Below, piece by piece: positions 1 to 12,543 of a stretch of DNA of 64,000 bases; position 1 is the first letter of the stretch, and each line of letters begins with the position of its first letter. Both the position numbers and the translations under genes were made by a program. Origin of the DNA: Scedosporium boydii. Lineage: Eukaryota > Ascomycota > Sordariomycetes > Microascales > Microascaceae. The stretch is from NCBI GenBank assembly GCA_002221725.1, contig NJFT01000155.1:35239-99238 (forward strand), given 5' to 3'. The notes under the pieces were generated by a model. It made no database searches, was not told the DNA's origin, and was given only the letters and a program-made list of their open reading frames with translations.

Positions 1-905
1 AAAGGTAGCGCTCTAGCTCCCTCTGAGTCCAAGCCCAAAGCTGTTCCTTCAGGGCCGAGTCCTTGCTGGCCTTTGAGCCTTTGCCAAGTCGGCCGACCGG
101 GTAATAGAACTCGCCACTGACTGCATCTGGGCTCACCGAGGCCCAAAGCTGGTTCAGAACACCCGTCTCGACCCGGACCGCGAATAAGAAAATCCACACA
201 CGGAGGAATACGAGAAAGAAAATACCAACATCCATGTTGTTGTCCAGGTTTGTGTGGACAGACCCAGGATGGATGCTAACAAATTTCACGTCGGGATAGC
301 GATCGGCTGCTGCGGCAGTATAGTGAATCTGAGCCAGCTTGGAGAAGGAGTAACGTGTCTGAGTACTTCGACCGTTCATTGTGGTTTTGACTTCGTCTAG
401 GGGGTAAGTCTTGCTTCCCAAGAAAGCCTCGGCGCCTGACGAGACGTTGACAACACGCACATCGGGGTTCAGTCTGGCTGTTGCTTGGAGAGTTGGGAGT
501 AGAAGCTCGGTAAGGAGAGCGTGTCCCATGTAATTGGTGCCGACCATCCTCGGTGAGGCCAGATGGAGTGAACATTATACCGGCGTTGTTGATAAGAAGA
601 TCAAGACGAGTGCTGGACCTTTGAAATGATCCTACCGCGGCTTTGATACTTTTAAATGAAGCCAAATCCATCTGAAGAAATTGTAAGGCTTCAATATCAG
701 TACCGGTTTCTTTCAGGCTGCGGAGAGCTGCGTGGGCCTTTTGGGGTGATCTCCCGGCAATGTAGATGCGACCAGGATTGTGTTTCGCTAATTGGCGGAC
801 CGTTTCTAGGCCCAAGCCAGAGTAGCCGCCAGTGACGAGAATGACTCTGTTGCTCAGGTCGGGTATACCATCATCAGGGTTCCAGTTGTTGCTTTGGCCG
901 GACAT
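1..905 (-). pseudogene. short-chain dehydrogenase/reductase (retinol-dehydrogenase-like), frameshifted and cut by the window edge
   Basis: Reading leftward from the ATG at 905, the protein starts with a Rossmann segment (ILVTGGYSGLGLE, about residues 22-34) and the NNAGIM motif of classical NAD(P)-dependent SDRs. At about 560 the frame fails just after TEDG and slips into nonsense. The other frame then continues without a stop to position 1 with GTNYMGHALLTELLLPTL, the Ser motif VNVSSGAEAF and the catalytic YSFSK (YxxxK). Family members have about five extra residues between TEDG and GTN, so the break looks like a 14-nt deletion rather than an intron. Both halves are otherwise well kept, so the lesion is recent or is a sequencing error. 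The substrate cannot be told. The 3' end lies outside the window. Confidence 0.75.
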
Positions 906-3900
906 GATGCCAAGGTCTCTTTCGATTCCTTCGAGGGCGTGAAGATGATGGTTTGAAGATGAAGGTGCATCTTAACATCTGGATCATTACTTCTCCTATT
1001 CTTATATATATAGATATATATATAGCGTTCTACTGCCGGTGTTGAGAGTGGCGTGGTTATTCGTCGTAGCCAAGACAACTGGTGGCGCCCTCTGTTAGAA
1101 TGTGATGATGTAGTAACATTCTTTTCGAGATATTGCCTAGGCGGCGATGATGTGCCCAATAATGCTGGTTGGATGATGCAGGCTGCTTACTCCCTTGACT
1201 AGATTTACCAGATTTGATTGGTCTGGTCGTTGGCAACGTCGGCGCCATTCAGCGTGTTTGCAGTGTATTAATGAGAACAAGACCGCCTCCTCCTTCCCCC
1301 CATTCCTGATAATTCAAGACCAATCTTCATCATCCCGAGTATCTCTGCGCGCTGGTAGAGTCCGTATCGCCTGCATCTTGCTAAAGCTTAGAGGCGGTAA
1401 TCTTGTTGAAAAGTGGCTCGTCCTTCTCAAATTTCCGGACTGTACCATGATTTTGCTTGGAGTGATGGAGCGGAGGCCAGTAGAAAAGCCGGGCAGCCGG
1501 CCGGGGCTGTCAACAGCTGGACGAGGAAGGAGAGCTGATCTACGAAGTAAAAGCAAACTACTTAAGTACCCTGGGTCCCTATTGGACTGTCCTGTGGAAC
1601 TGTTCAGGTAAATGAAGGAATTGGAAATTAGGACTGGAAAAGAGGGAATTCTTGACTTTTGGTAATAATATTAGTATCAAATTCGAATAAACTATTTTCA
1701 CGGCCTAAAAATGCTGATATTCCAACAAGATCGAGTCGCCTAGCAACAGCTATTGCATCCTAGCAGGTTCTATGAATACCGCCCCAGGCAATGCCTTTGG
1801 TGTGGATTGCCAGATTTCCAGGGTCTTGAAGATGAGTGGTTGGGGGTCAATGACGCGAACCTCATCAAAGGCCTCAAGTAGACTTGGAATGGCTATTGCT
1901 GCCCGCTGAAAATATAGATTGAAAAATTCCATGTGCCTTTTCCACGGACTGCATCATCTCGATCAATGGGAAAGTTTGACGGATATGTTGCAGTGTGGCA
2001 CTCAAAGACGTGCGTCGCCATAGGGCACCCTTCGTTCTCCATATTTGATGCCATCGTTTTCGGGCGAACAGGGACGGGCCCTTGTCAGGGTCCACCCACC
2101 TGGATAGCAATGCAACAGTAATATATTAAGACCAGGGAAATACTGGTAAACTACCACGATAAAGGGCGGTACCGCTCCGCTTTCCGATCTCCATTCCGAT
2201 CGCGATAAGCGATTGGTCACATCGGATGGAAGGCGCCAAGATTCGCTCGGGGCCGCCGACTTTGCGGAGCAAGAAAGAAAACAATGAAAAGAAAAAAAGT
2301 CCCGTTTCTCGGCGGGCAGGGTACGACGTCGGAGTTCATCCTCTATCGCGCTATGGATGCTCATATGAAAAGGATATTTTGCCCATTGATCAAAATATAG
2401 TCTCGTTGGGAGCGAGTTACCGAAGGGGCACCTGCAGTTTTAGGATGTACACGAAGCAGGGTTCTCGAACTTCGTGTTTTGGGGCTAGCTAGTTTCCTTC
2501 GTGCGTTAGTCTTTAGTCGAGAGCCACAGTTTGGCGGGGGGTCAAATTTGCGAAAGGCTTTTCAAGATCCAACTTGAAAGTCAACATTGAAACTTTGTTT
2601 GCCGTGATACTTCGTCCTTGAGTCCATTCTTTCCCATTCCCCACAGGCCAGGGTGCGGTACATTCCTGTACTCGTTGGTACCAACATGCCGGTGACGATT
2701 TGTGGCCTGGGCAGGCCAGGCTTCTCCACCTGCCGTCAAAGTGCCACCCCGAAGAAATTGATAACTGACAACATCCAGACCCAGGCTGCTGGTGGTAACT
2801 TGAAATGTCCGATGGCAAAAAATGATGGCGTCTCCTGTGGCGGCGGAGATTATCAGGAAAGCGAACAAATTCTCCATCTTGAAATTTGACCGAAGGAAAT
2901 GATGGTGTTTGTCTCAGTTGAGGGCATCCAACTGGTGGTAATGAACTCCTTGTACCGAGGAGGAGATGTTGGGACTGATACAGTCGTCTCTTTGCTCAAC
3001 TGCCCAAGCAGAGTAACACCATGCCCCATTGACTGTACCCGGGTTGGTGGGACGTCCGAAGAGGGGACAGCAACGTGTTGTCGATGTGTGGGCTGGCCTC
3101 AGTGTTGTGTGTTTTCCGACCATTCAGGACGTCGGCGGTGGTGGTGGACACACGGATGCTCATGCTCGATCTAGTCCTGACTTGGACAATTGCAGGGGGA
3201 AGGAACGGGCTAGGCTCGTTTATCTTCGCCCTCCTTGCACTCAGCACGCCACCTGCCTTTTCGCCATCTGTATGTGATCAAGGTGGCTAATAACGGTTTT
3301 CTGATGACCACCCCATCGTCAAGGAGTTCACCATCACTGCCCGCCCGCAGCTTGAGTTATATCGAGTTACTTCGTATCTATGACTGCAGCATGGTCGCCA
3401 GATAAACTACTTGTAGAAAAGCGTTCACCATCAATGGTCTCAAGGACAGCCTTTGCAGAGTTTACTGTGACCGACTCCGTCTATAAACTACTTGTTCTTC
3501 ACGCGGGTCTAAACTTCAGGGTTCCACCTGCCTCGCAGTTGTATATTTCAAATCTCAAGGTGCATGCTTCCTCAGATAAAGTGTACACTACGAACCGAGT
3601 GCCATGAAGTCAGTCAGATCTTACTTCGTACTTGTACAAGGCGGTACACGGAAGTACGGAAGGCCTCTCCCTTCGTTGAGGGGTCGATTCTCCCTACTAC
3701 TGGCCCACTATTTCGCGCTAGCACAACGGCTGGGGAGGGCCTTGAATGCACCTTCGTGTCGGTCCCTGGTCTAAGCTCCGCCTGGACTCGCTCGCCCCTG
3801 CCACACGAGGTGACCCATCCGGTCCCGTTAGATGCGATCAATAATTGTGGGTCATCCCACATCATCTGCCTTTGTGCAAGGGAAGGTTTAGCACTGACAA

Positions 3901-4540
3901 CCAGCGAGCGGACTTCCCAATTGGTCAAGGTACTCATGGCTGACCAGTGGCCCCTTTGCACCTCAGATCGGTACCAGTGTACTTGGGGAAGGTGGAGTTG
4001 TATTGTTCAATTAAGGAGCAGGACCCCGACGGCACTGGCAAAATTCCATTTCGGTCTTTAATTCACTTGATCTCAGCCTCTCCTCCAGCTAGTCATCCCA
4101 TCTCCCATTTTTAACAAACCCCCTCCTCTCACCCTCTCCCCCCCAAAGGACGAGTAGAACGCGACAGATCATGAGGCTTCATTGCAAGTATTGAGTCTTG
4201 TCCCCGCTTCTGGCCTTCTATCTTCGATTTTCACGCCCGATGGTTTGAAAAATGAATTGGTCGCCGCTGCTGCTGGCGAGGGTGGTTCGTTATCCCTCCG
4301 ATCCCCCCAACCCCCTCTCCGTCTCTCATTCATCTGAGCTGGTCTTTCTCGATACTCGCAATCCCATGCGTGCTGCAGACCCTCTCTTCCCGTCCGCTCC
4401 ATACTTGTATGCGACGCGCTTCATGAAACTATTGCAACGTGCCCTTCGCTTTCCCACTCTTAGACTACTCAAGGCGGACCTTGGTCTCGCTCAACTTAAT
4501 GAGATGCCCGCGAGACAGGTGAAACTAACACCTCGCGTAG
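906..4540. other. long gene-free span
   Basis: I see no conserved protein in this 3.6-kb stretch. The open frames are short, start mostly at non-ATG codons and match nothing I know. It holds a short TA microsatellite (about 1004-1024) and three copies of the palindrome-like 9-mer TACGAAGTA/TACTTCGTA (1541, 3368, 3622). The last few hundred bases are C/T-rich, as in fungal promoters, and probably contain the promoter and first exon of the channel gene that follows. Confidence 0.5.
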
Positions 4541-7500
4541 AACCTGAACATCAGCGAGGAGAATGATGGCAGAATCGGGTCTGCGCAAGACAACTCCACA
4601 AGCACCGGAACGCTGAGCAAAGTCAAACTCGAGCCAACAAATTCAGCCTCTCTCGCCTCCCTCTTCAGTACACTCATTCCAGTTCTCATCTACGCTGGTG
4701 TCTGTGTCCTCATTTTTTGGTGTTTGCGCCACCGCCTCCCTCGTGTTTATTCCCCCCGGACCATCCTTACGAGTCTTCTTCCGCAGTATGTAGCCGTGCT
4801 CCCCCGTCTTGGTTCCATTTTCAGATCCCGTCTAGAAACCCCATCACCCCCAAGAGGCTGCCTCCTCTGTGCTCCTCTGTTGCTGACGTGTGCGCGCTCG
4901 TACCTCTGCCGTTCTGTTATAGAGAACGTAGTAGCCCTCTCCCAAAAACATGGTTTTCTTGGGTTAAGCCTTTCTTCCAGATCGAAGACACCATCGTCCT
5001 ACATCATACTACCCTCGACGCCTATCTATTTTTACGTTATTTGAAGATCCTATCTCTCATCTGTCTTGTTGGCTGCTTCATAATATGGCCGGTGCTCTTA
5101 CCCCTCCACGCCCACGGCGGCGGAGACAACACGCAGCTCGACCGTTTGACCATTGGTAACGTCACTAAGCCTTACATGTATTTTGCTCATGTCATGGTTG
5201 CGTGTTGCTTCTTTGGTATGTTGTTTGAGGATATTTGCTGTTCCGTCTGCCTTCTTTCGGCCTCGATGTGCTCCCGCAGGAGGAACTCTAACCCCGATCC
5301 CGCGCTGGACGACGTCTTTGCGTACTAATATCCACTCCAGGCTTCATCATCTTCACGATATATCGCGAATGCATTTTCTACATCAATCTGCGCCACGCTT
5401 ATCTACTATCCCCTTACCAATCAAAACGCCTATCCTCGAGAACCGTCCTATTTCTCTGCGTTCCCGAGAGATACCTGGACGAAGCCCGATTACGAAAAGT
5501 CTTTGGTGATGGCGTAAAGAATGTGTGGATTCCGAGGAATACAGACGACTTTGAGAAGCTTGTCAAGGAACGAGATCAGACTGCTAGACGTTTGGAAAGG
5601 GCCGAGATTCGCCTTATCAAAATGGCAGATGCGCGACGAAGGAAGCAAGCCCAACCTAATAACGCAGATAGCCCTGCTCCACCGCCTACGCCACGAACCG
5701 CCGAGCCAAGCGCTTCTCATCTCGAGCAAGACGACGTCGAAAAGGCTGTTCCAAGGCTTCCGGATGTGAACGGATCGGTCGCGGCACAATGGGTCCGGAC
5801 GCCCGAGAGACCACACCATCGTCCCCTCGCCAACTTCTTCCGTCGAGTTGATACGATCAAGTGGACCCGCAATCGCCTCAAAGTTCTGACGCCAGCTATC
5901 CGAAAGATGAAGCGTGGGCTCCTGGCTGGCGCTGGAAAGCCTCTGCCTGCTGCATTTATTGAATTTACGACGCAGGCCGAAGCAGAACGTGCCTACCAAA
6001 CGCAAACCCACCACAGCCCTATGTACATGTCGCCGCGTTTCATCGGCGTCCGACCGGACGAGATTATCTGGAATGTACTCAATATGGGGTGGGCGCAGCG
6101 CATTGTTCGCCGCTTCGCCGTCCTTGCTGGCATCACAGCCGCCATTATCTTTTGGTCATTTCCCGCGGCCTTTGTTGGTGTCATGTCTAACATCACCTTT
6201 CTCGCCGAAACCTTTCCTTTCCTTAGCTGGCTTACGAAGCTTCCCGCCGCCATAACGGGAGTTCTTCAAGGCTTCGCACCAGCTCTTGCACTCTCATTGT
6301 TGATGGCCGCAGTGCCATGGATGCTCCGAGGTTCGTCTCGCTCTTCGGCCCTGGAGACGCTCGTTCTCCTTGTCATCAGAGCATACGCGGGGCGTTCTGT
6401 AACTAACGTTTTTATAACTCCTAGGTTGCGCAAGAGTCGCTGGTATTCCGTCTCTGTCCATGATTGAACTTTTCGTCCAAAATGCGTACTTCGCATTCCA
6501 AGTCGTCCAAGTCTTCCTCGTCACCACCATTACTTCGGCAGCGTCTGGTGCCGTGACCGATATTATCAAGGATCCCCTTTCTGTTAAGGACCTCCTTTCG
6601 AAAAACCTTCCCAAGTCATCCAACTTTTACATATCCTATATCCTCATGCAGTGTCTTGCCGCCGGTGCTGGCAGCATGGTTCATGTCATCGAAATCGTGA
6701 GGCACCATATAATGTCAAAGCGACTCGACAGCCCACGAATGATGTTCAATGTGTGGCACCGAGTGAGAAGAATCCATTGGGGCGGGATCTTTCCCGTCTT
6801 CACGAACATGGGAGTAATCGGTAAGTATTTCCCAACGTCTCTGCCAACCCCGGTGGTTTGCTTGACTTCGCGGCGGCGCCATCACACCTCCCGCAGCGTA
6901 AGTACTAATCGTCCCCAAAGCCATTAGTTACGCGTGCATCGCGCCATTAGTCCTTGCATTCGCGACCGTCGGTCTCTACATCATTTATCTCGTGTACCGA
7001 TACAACCTTCTTTACATTTATAACACGGAGATTGACACACGGGGCTTGGTCTATCCCCGCGCCTTGTTGCAGCTTCTTGTTGGACTCTACTTGGCAGAAG
7101 TATGCATGATAGGCTTATTCGCTCTCCGATCCGCTTTCGCGCCTATGCTTATCATGATAATATTCCTCGTATTATCGGTCCTTATTCACCTCTCCATTGA
7201 CGATGCGATCAGCCCCCTCCTCTATAATCTGCCGCGAACCCTTCCAATAGAGAGTGAGGAGCTTGCCGGTGGGTGCATGCCCTTCGAAATCGGACAGAAT
7301 GATGTCATCACTGGCCAACCTCCGGGCCAATCGTCTCCCGCATCGAACTCGACTCTGCGTCCGCATGATTCATTTGACGTGGTTGAAGATGACGATGGAA
7401 AGGAAGACATTGAGGAGAACATCACACCAAGAACTAGGGGCGGGGGCATACAGGTCGAAGGCGCGGAAGGATTCATGTCCTCGATTCTCGACAATACGAA

Positions 7501-7927
7501 AGAAAAGGCCACTAAGCGCCTTCGGACCCATGCCGAAGCTTTGGGTCTTACAAGCGTGCTAGCATATTTCCAGTACTGGATCAAACCGGACCGGAACATA
7601 CAGCCGAATTTTGTCCTCCGATGGCTTCACCCCGGAATCTTTGAGGATTTTTCCACCCTCCAAAAGATGCTTCCGCCCGATATGCCCGATCCCACTGAGT
7701 CATACCCCCGGAATTATGCGCACGACGCATACTGGCCTCCCGTCATGACAACCCCATTAGAATCTCTCTGGATACCGAGGGATGAAGGCGGCGTGAGTCG
7801 GCAGGAAGTCAAGCACAGTGGGGAGGTAATTGAGATCACGGACGAAGGCGCGTGGCTAGACGAAAATGGGCGTGTGAAGCTGGACTTTGAAAAGGCACCC
7901 TACTGGAAGCCTAGAATATTGTACTAA
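4541..7927 (+). CDS. CSC1/OSCA-type calcium-permeable stress-gated cation channel (DUF221/RSN1 family), 5' end unresolved
   Basis: Five exons are traceable: 4541-4785, 4923-5215, 5341-6330, 6425-6820 and 6921-7927, giving 976 residues in frame. The order is the family's: N-terminal membrane segment (FSTLIPVLIYAGVCVLIFW), the VYSPRT motif, two further helices, the conserved SSRTVLF and NVWIPRNTDD segments, a cytosolic PHM7_cyt region with a coiled part, then about eight C-terminal membrane helices (for example IVRRFAVLAGITAAIIFW). Members are plasma-membrane or ER channels opened by osmotic or mechanical stress. The frame has a TAG at 4538 that looks like a 3' splice site (CGCGTAG), so a first exon with the start codon lies upstream; I could not choose it. 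The acidic C-terminal tail (about 7370-7430) is typical of fungal members. Confidence 0.88.
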
Positions 7928-8461
7928 ACGACGGTTCGATGGGAATTTTTTTTTCTTGCAATTTTTGGGCCAAATTGGTCTTGGTCTTGAGATATATACC
8001 ACAGGGAAAGATGCGAGGAGTTATCGGGCGTAGTGTAAGCGATGGGCTCTCTTTTGCATAGAGTCTTAGGCGGCTTCGTGAATTCAACTTTTGTTCTTCT
8101 TCTAATTGTGATGAGTGAGATTGATGTGACCTGCTTCATATACTACGAGGTCCTGTATGGGCAGCGCATGCCTCGGTGTAGAAATCCAAACTTGGTCAAC
8201 TCAAGGCGTGTGTCGAGTCGTCTGTGATATCTTATCGCTTATCGATAAGAAATCCCACTAGGCGATAAGAACAAAAAAATGTGGGGAAAAAAAAAAAATT
8301 CGCTGGGGAAAAATTGGCAGAATCTTCCCGACCGCCAACCACCCGCTCCCATACTTTCGTGGCTTCGCAGGCTGTAATTTTCTGCTGAAATAGAAAATCT
8401 TTGACTATAATCCCCTTTATTATTCTTTGTCCGTTTGCTTTCCTACATCTCGACTCTGGCC
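7928..8461. other. intergenic region between channel gene and DBP3
   Basis: This holds the 3' region of the channel gene and the promoter of DBP3, which lie in the same direction. A cluster of GATA-type hexamers (listed separately) and two A-runs near 8273 and 8287 are the only clear structures. The 60 bases before the DBP3 start are pyrimidine-rich. Confidence 0.5.
8231..8269. promoter_or_regulatory. cluster of four GATAAG/CTTATC sites
   Basis: CTTATC occurs at 8231 and 8238, and GATAAG at 8244 and 8264. The 12-mer CTTATCGATAAG (8238-8249) is a perfect palindrome, and CTTATCGC/GCGATAAG (8231-8238, 8262-8269) form a wider inverted repeat. GATAAG is the core site of fungal GATA factors (nitrogen and iron regulators). 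The cluster lies 190-230 bp before DBP3. Regulation is inferred only. Confidence 0.4.
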
Positions 8462-10499
8462 ATGCCTTCGGCGGAAAGCGTTGCGGTGATTACCGCGGAG
8501 GAGCCTGTTGTTGAGAAGGCCAAGAAGCAGAAAAAGGACAAGAAGGATAAGAAAGAAAAGAAGGAGAAGAAGAAGTCCAAGGACAAGGATGTGGAGACTC
8601 CGGATATTGCCGATGCCACAAATGGTGAAACCACTGTGAGCGACGGTCCAGAAGCTGAGGAGAAGAGGAAGAAGAAGGAAAAGAAGGAAAAGAAGGAGAG
8701 GAAGAAGGAGAAGAAAGACAAGAAAGAAAAGAAGAAGAAGGCCAAGCAGGTTGAAGACAATACACAAAACGGCACCGAGACCGAAGACACCCCGATGGTC
8801 GACGCGACAGCTCAAGAGCCCGACAAGAAGAGTTCGAAGAAGAAGCGCAAGCATGACCAAGTCGCCGAAGATGCCGCCAGCTCGGAGTCCCGACCGAAAA
8901 AGTCAAAGAAGGAAGAGAAGGCGCGGAACGGCGTCGAGAGCAACGGTGCCAGCAACGGGCACACCGCTGCCTCGGGCTCGTACACGCAGTCCGCTGCTCT
9001 TGACGCGGTTCCTCAGTCCGAGATTGACGACTTCCTCAAGTCTAAATTCGTCGCCATCGCCGACCCCACCAGCAAACTCAGCCATCTCCGCCCCATCGTG
9101 CAGTTCTCCCACCTCCCTACAACCCGCCTCCTCGAGAAGTCCCCCTTCAAGGCCTTTAGCGCCCCGACGCCCATCCAAGCTGCTTCCTGGCCTTTCACGC
9201 TTTCTCACCGCGACGTCATCGGTGTTGCGGAGACCGGTTCCGGAAAGACCATGGCTTTTGCGCTACCCTGCGTAGAAGGCTTGCTGAGAGGTCCCAAGAA
9301 GCGAGGCGTCAAGGCCGTCGTTGTATCCCCGACCCGCGAACTTGCCATGCAGACCCAGGAACAGGTCTCCCAACTGGCAGGTCTCGTCGGCCTCTCCTGC
9401 GTGTGTATATACGGCGGTGCCCCCAAACACGAGCAGCGCGCGCTCCTCGGCCGCGGCGCCGACATTATCGTCGCTACGCCCGGCCGTCTTAAGGACTTCA
9501 TGTCCGAGGGCGTCTGCGACCTCAGTAACGTACAGTTCGTCGTCCTGGACGAGGCGGACCGCATGCTCGACACCGGGTTCGAGGAGGACATTAAGCAGAT
9601 TCTCGCGGCGACGCCGCCTCGTGAGAAGAGGCAAACCCTCATGTTCACAGCTACGTGGCCCCTGTCGGTGCAGGCTCTCGCGGCGTCGATGATGGTCGAT
9701 CCAGTTAAGATTACGATCAGCAACGGGGCAGACGACCGGGCTGATGGCGAGCTGCAGGCTAATAAGCGTATTACCCAGCGCGTTGAGGTTGTGGACCCGC
9801 GGGCGAAGGAGGGTCGTCTGCTTCAGATCCTGAGGGAGTATCAGCAGGGTAGCAAACGGAATGACCGTATTCTCGTGTTCTGCCTGTACAAGAAAGAGGC
9901 AACGAGGGTAGAGGAGACGCTGTCTCGGAAGGGTATCCGCGTCGCTGGTATTCACGGAGACCTCAAGCAAGAGCAGAGGACTAGGAGTTTAGAAGCGTTC
10001 AAGGCGGGAACTACGAGTGTCTTGGTAGCGACGGATGTTGCTGCCAGAGGACTCGACATCCCGGAGGTGAAGCTCGTTATCAACTTGACGGTAGGTTTAC
10101 TCATCCTATTCAGATGTGTAACGAATACGCTGCTAACTATTCGTTCGTTTAGTTCCCCCTCACGATCGAGGATTACGTCCACAGAATTGGTCGTACGGGC
10201 CGTGCTGGAAAGACAGGCGAGGCAATTACCCTGTTTACCCTACATGACAAGTCTCATTCTGGAGAGTACGTTTTCCCCCAGCTTGACAACTTTATTCATT
10301 CATGCGTTTTCTTTATCTGGCCTTTGCTAACTCAGATTCCAGATTGATCAACATTCTCAAGCAAGCTGGTCAGCCTGTTCCCGAGGATCTCCTCAAGTTC
10401 GGCACCACCGTCAAGAAGAAGTTGCATCCCGTATACGGAGCGTTTTACCGCGAGGTAGACACGACTAATGTTCCGGCCAAGATTGTCTTTGATGATTAG
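8462..10499 (+). CDS. DBP3: ATP-dependent RNA helicase DBP3 (DEAD-box, 60S ribosome biogenesis)
   Basis: Three exons (8462-10090, 10153-10265, 10343-10499) encode 632 residues. The first 170 residues are a lysine/glutamate-rich tail with repeated [11 protein letters not shown] blocks, as in yeast Dbp3. Helicase motifs follow in order: Q motif ([13 protein letters not shown]), I AETGSGKT, Ia PTRELA, Ib TPGRL, II DEAD, III TAT (SAT in most families), IV with [21 protein letters not shown] and [12 protein letters not shown]. The C-terminal [17 protein letters not shown] and the TATW variant of motif III are Dbp3 hallmarks. The yeast protein acts in the nucleolus on early pre-rRNA processing. The first in-frame ATG is at 8462. 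Confidence 0.93.
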
Positions 10500-10644
10500 T
10501 CGAGAGGCAATTCTTGCACACAAATGTATATAAAAGTAGCTGAGACGGATGGAAAGAAAAAAAGAATGGGCGGGAAGAAGGTACTATGTTCTATGGGTAT
10601 TACTTTCTATTATGCTACACTGATATGAAAGAGAATAATGGACA

Positions 10645-12543
10645 TTATGTCGTTTCCGATTTGGCCGCAGAGGCCGATGTTGCGCCTCGGAGGGAAGAGT
10701 AGCATTCTATGAGGAATCCCCTCTCGGCGAATGCCCTACATCAATTTGTCAGTTACATACCGAGAGGTATAAAGAAGAGAATCGGGAAATGTTGGGTGTG
10801 TGAGGTTAGGGATAAACAAAAAAAAAAAGGTTCACAGGGTACATACAATAGAGCTGCTATCGGGATAGCTGTCGCTCCAATCACAACTAGTGACATGAAA
10901 GCACTTCCTCGAACGACATCCTCTGCAAGAAGAAGTCCCCTCCGGACAAGATACGGGGTGATCGCGCAGATGCCCACGGTCATTCCGGTAGGGCTCAGGC
11001 TAGACAGATCAAACCCGACACCTTTCTCTTGGAAATACCGCCTTACGAAGAAAGCGCACCACACAATTCGACAGACCATATTCGCAGCATTGGCGCAAAC
11101 CAAACCCACAGGCGGGTCCATGCCAAGGACGCGCAGGGCCGTGAACGCCGAGAGGCCGAAGATGACGGAGAATCCGGTCATGTAGGCGCTTTGCGTGTGG
11201 ACCTGCGCCTCGGTGGCCACGGAGGCAACGAAGGCTTCCGAAACGCCGTTGAGGGCGAGGAGGGGGATGTAATAGCAGTAGGCGGCCAGGGCAGGGGAGG
11301 CGCTGGCGGACCAGGAGCGGCCTGCGACGAGGGATAGGAGGTGGGGAGCGGCTAGAGGGCCGAGGGTGACGACTACAGTGGAACCGAGGATGTAGAGTTT
11401 GAGGAGGCGGTGGAGGTCGCTGCGTGCCTTTTCTACCGCGGACTTAGCTGTCGTGGGCTCCGTTTGGCAGGACTTGCTTGGCTCTGGGGTTGTGGTCGAC
11501 GAAGACGTGGATAGAAGACGGCTAAAGTAGGACCTGCTGCTCTCCTCAATAGGTTGGAATAATAGTCTGGCTAGCAGACCTCCATAGTTGTTCACAAGGG
11601 CATAGATACCCTGAGCATGAGGTGTCGAAAGGATTGAAACCAAGAACGTATCTCCCTGGGTCAGGAAATGCTTCACGACACTTTGCGCCATCATGCTCGA
11701 CGCCAGACTTAACGTTGGCTGGTAGAAGTACGAGAAGAGATAACCACCAGCACTACTCTTTGCAGTCTTCTCGTCTTCGCTCCCGGTCTTCACACCAATC
11801 CGTCGCGGGAATAAGGAAAAGTGATCGCGTGAGGCTAAGCCATGCCCAGCCCCGAGGTAGACGACTAACAAAGTCGCACCGTAGGCGAGCTGGCCTAGGG
11901 CGAATGGGAGAACGCCTAGATCCAGTCCGTTGCGCCTTGCGTATATCGCAGAGCCAAGCGTGGCACCGCATCGCAGGAATGCGCCGGCGGATTCAGCAAG
12001 GGCACGAGTACCGAAACGAAGCCGCACTTGCATCAGCACGAAGCATGGTTCGGACAGAAGTTCGAGAATAGCGGCGAGAGCGTATAGCCGTAGGGCTTCG
12101 TCAAAGCGCTCTTCGCTGCCCTGGCCGGAAGATAGATGCATGAACCAGCCCAGGACAGCAGTGACCACAGCGCCTAAGACGACGGCTAGGTAGCCCAGGT
12201 TCACAACCGCCTGCGCCTGCTCTCCATTCCGGTCTGGCTCGGTAGACTTGGTTTTCTTAACGCGCTTGCTCTCATCACCACCAACTTCGCCTTGCCTCTC
12301 AGACTCCTCATCGTCGGTTGAGATAGGTTGCCTCTGGATAGCCACCCGTAGGCTCTCCCTCGCAAAGAAGAGAACGGTGAGGTAGTATGCCTCTAGCCGC
12401 GCGGAAAGGCCCAGCAGAGGAGCCGTCAGGAAGCGCAGTAGTAATTGGTTGGCGAAGAAGGTGAGAAGACGCGATGAGACCTGGAGGATGATGAGGAAGG
12501 ACGCGCCGCGGAGGGCCGAACCGCCCTGCGGCGGATTAGACAT
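10645..12543 (-). CDS. RFT1: RFT1-family protein (Man5GlcNAc2-PP-dolichol translocation / N-glycosylation)
   Basis: Two exons (12543-10847 and 10735-10645; 111-nt intron with GTATGT donor and ATGTAG acceptor) give 595 residues. The start GASFLIILQVSSRLLTFFANQLLLR and the many hydrophobic helices fit the RFT1 family of ER membrane proteins needed for lipid-linked oligosaccharide assembly. The short last exon restores the family's C-terminal pattern (FAERGFLIECYSSLRG) that reading through the intron would lose. A hydrophilic, acidic loop lies at about residues 70-105. The gene is convergent with DBP3, with only 145 bp between stop codons. Confidence 0.9.

Noticed and set aside
1004..1024. TA microsatellite as an AT-rich relic of repeat-induced mutation
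   Set aside because: The stretch is short and the surroundings have ordinary base composition, so a mutated transposon is not supported.
3564..4061. 165-residue plus-strand open frame in the left gap
   Set aside because: No motif, no ATG in a good context and no family likeness; codon use looks random.
8420..8860. Long leucine/serine/phenylalanine-rich open frames on the minus strand
   Set aside because: They are the complement of the Lys/Glu-rich coding repeat at the start of DBP3 and have no independent support.
9263..9970. 235-residue minus-strand open frame
   Set aside because: It lies fully inside the DBP3 helicase core; its stop-free state follows from codon bias of that gene.
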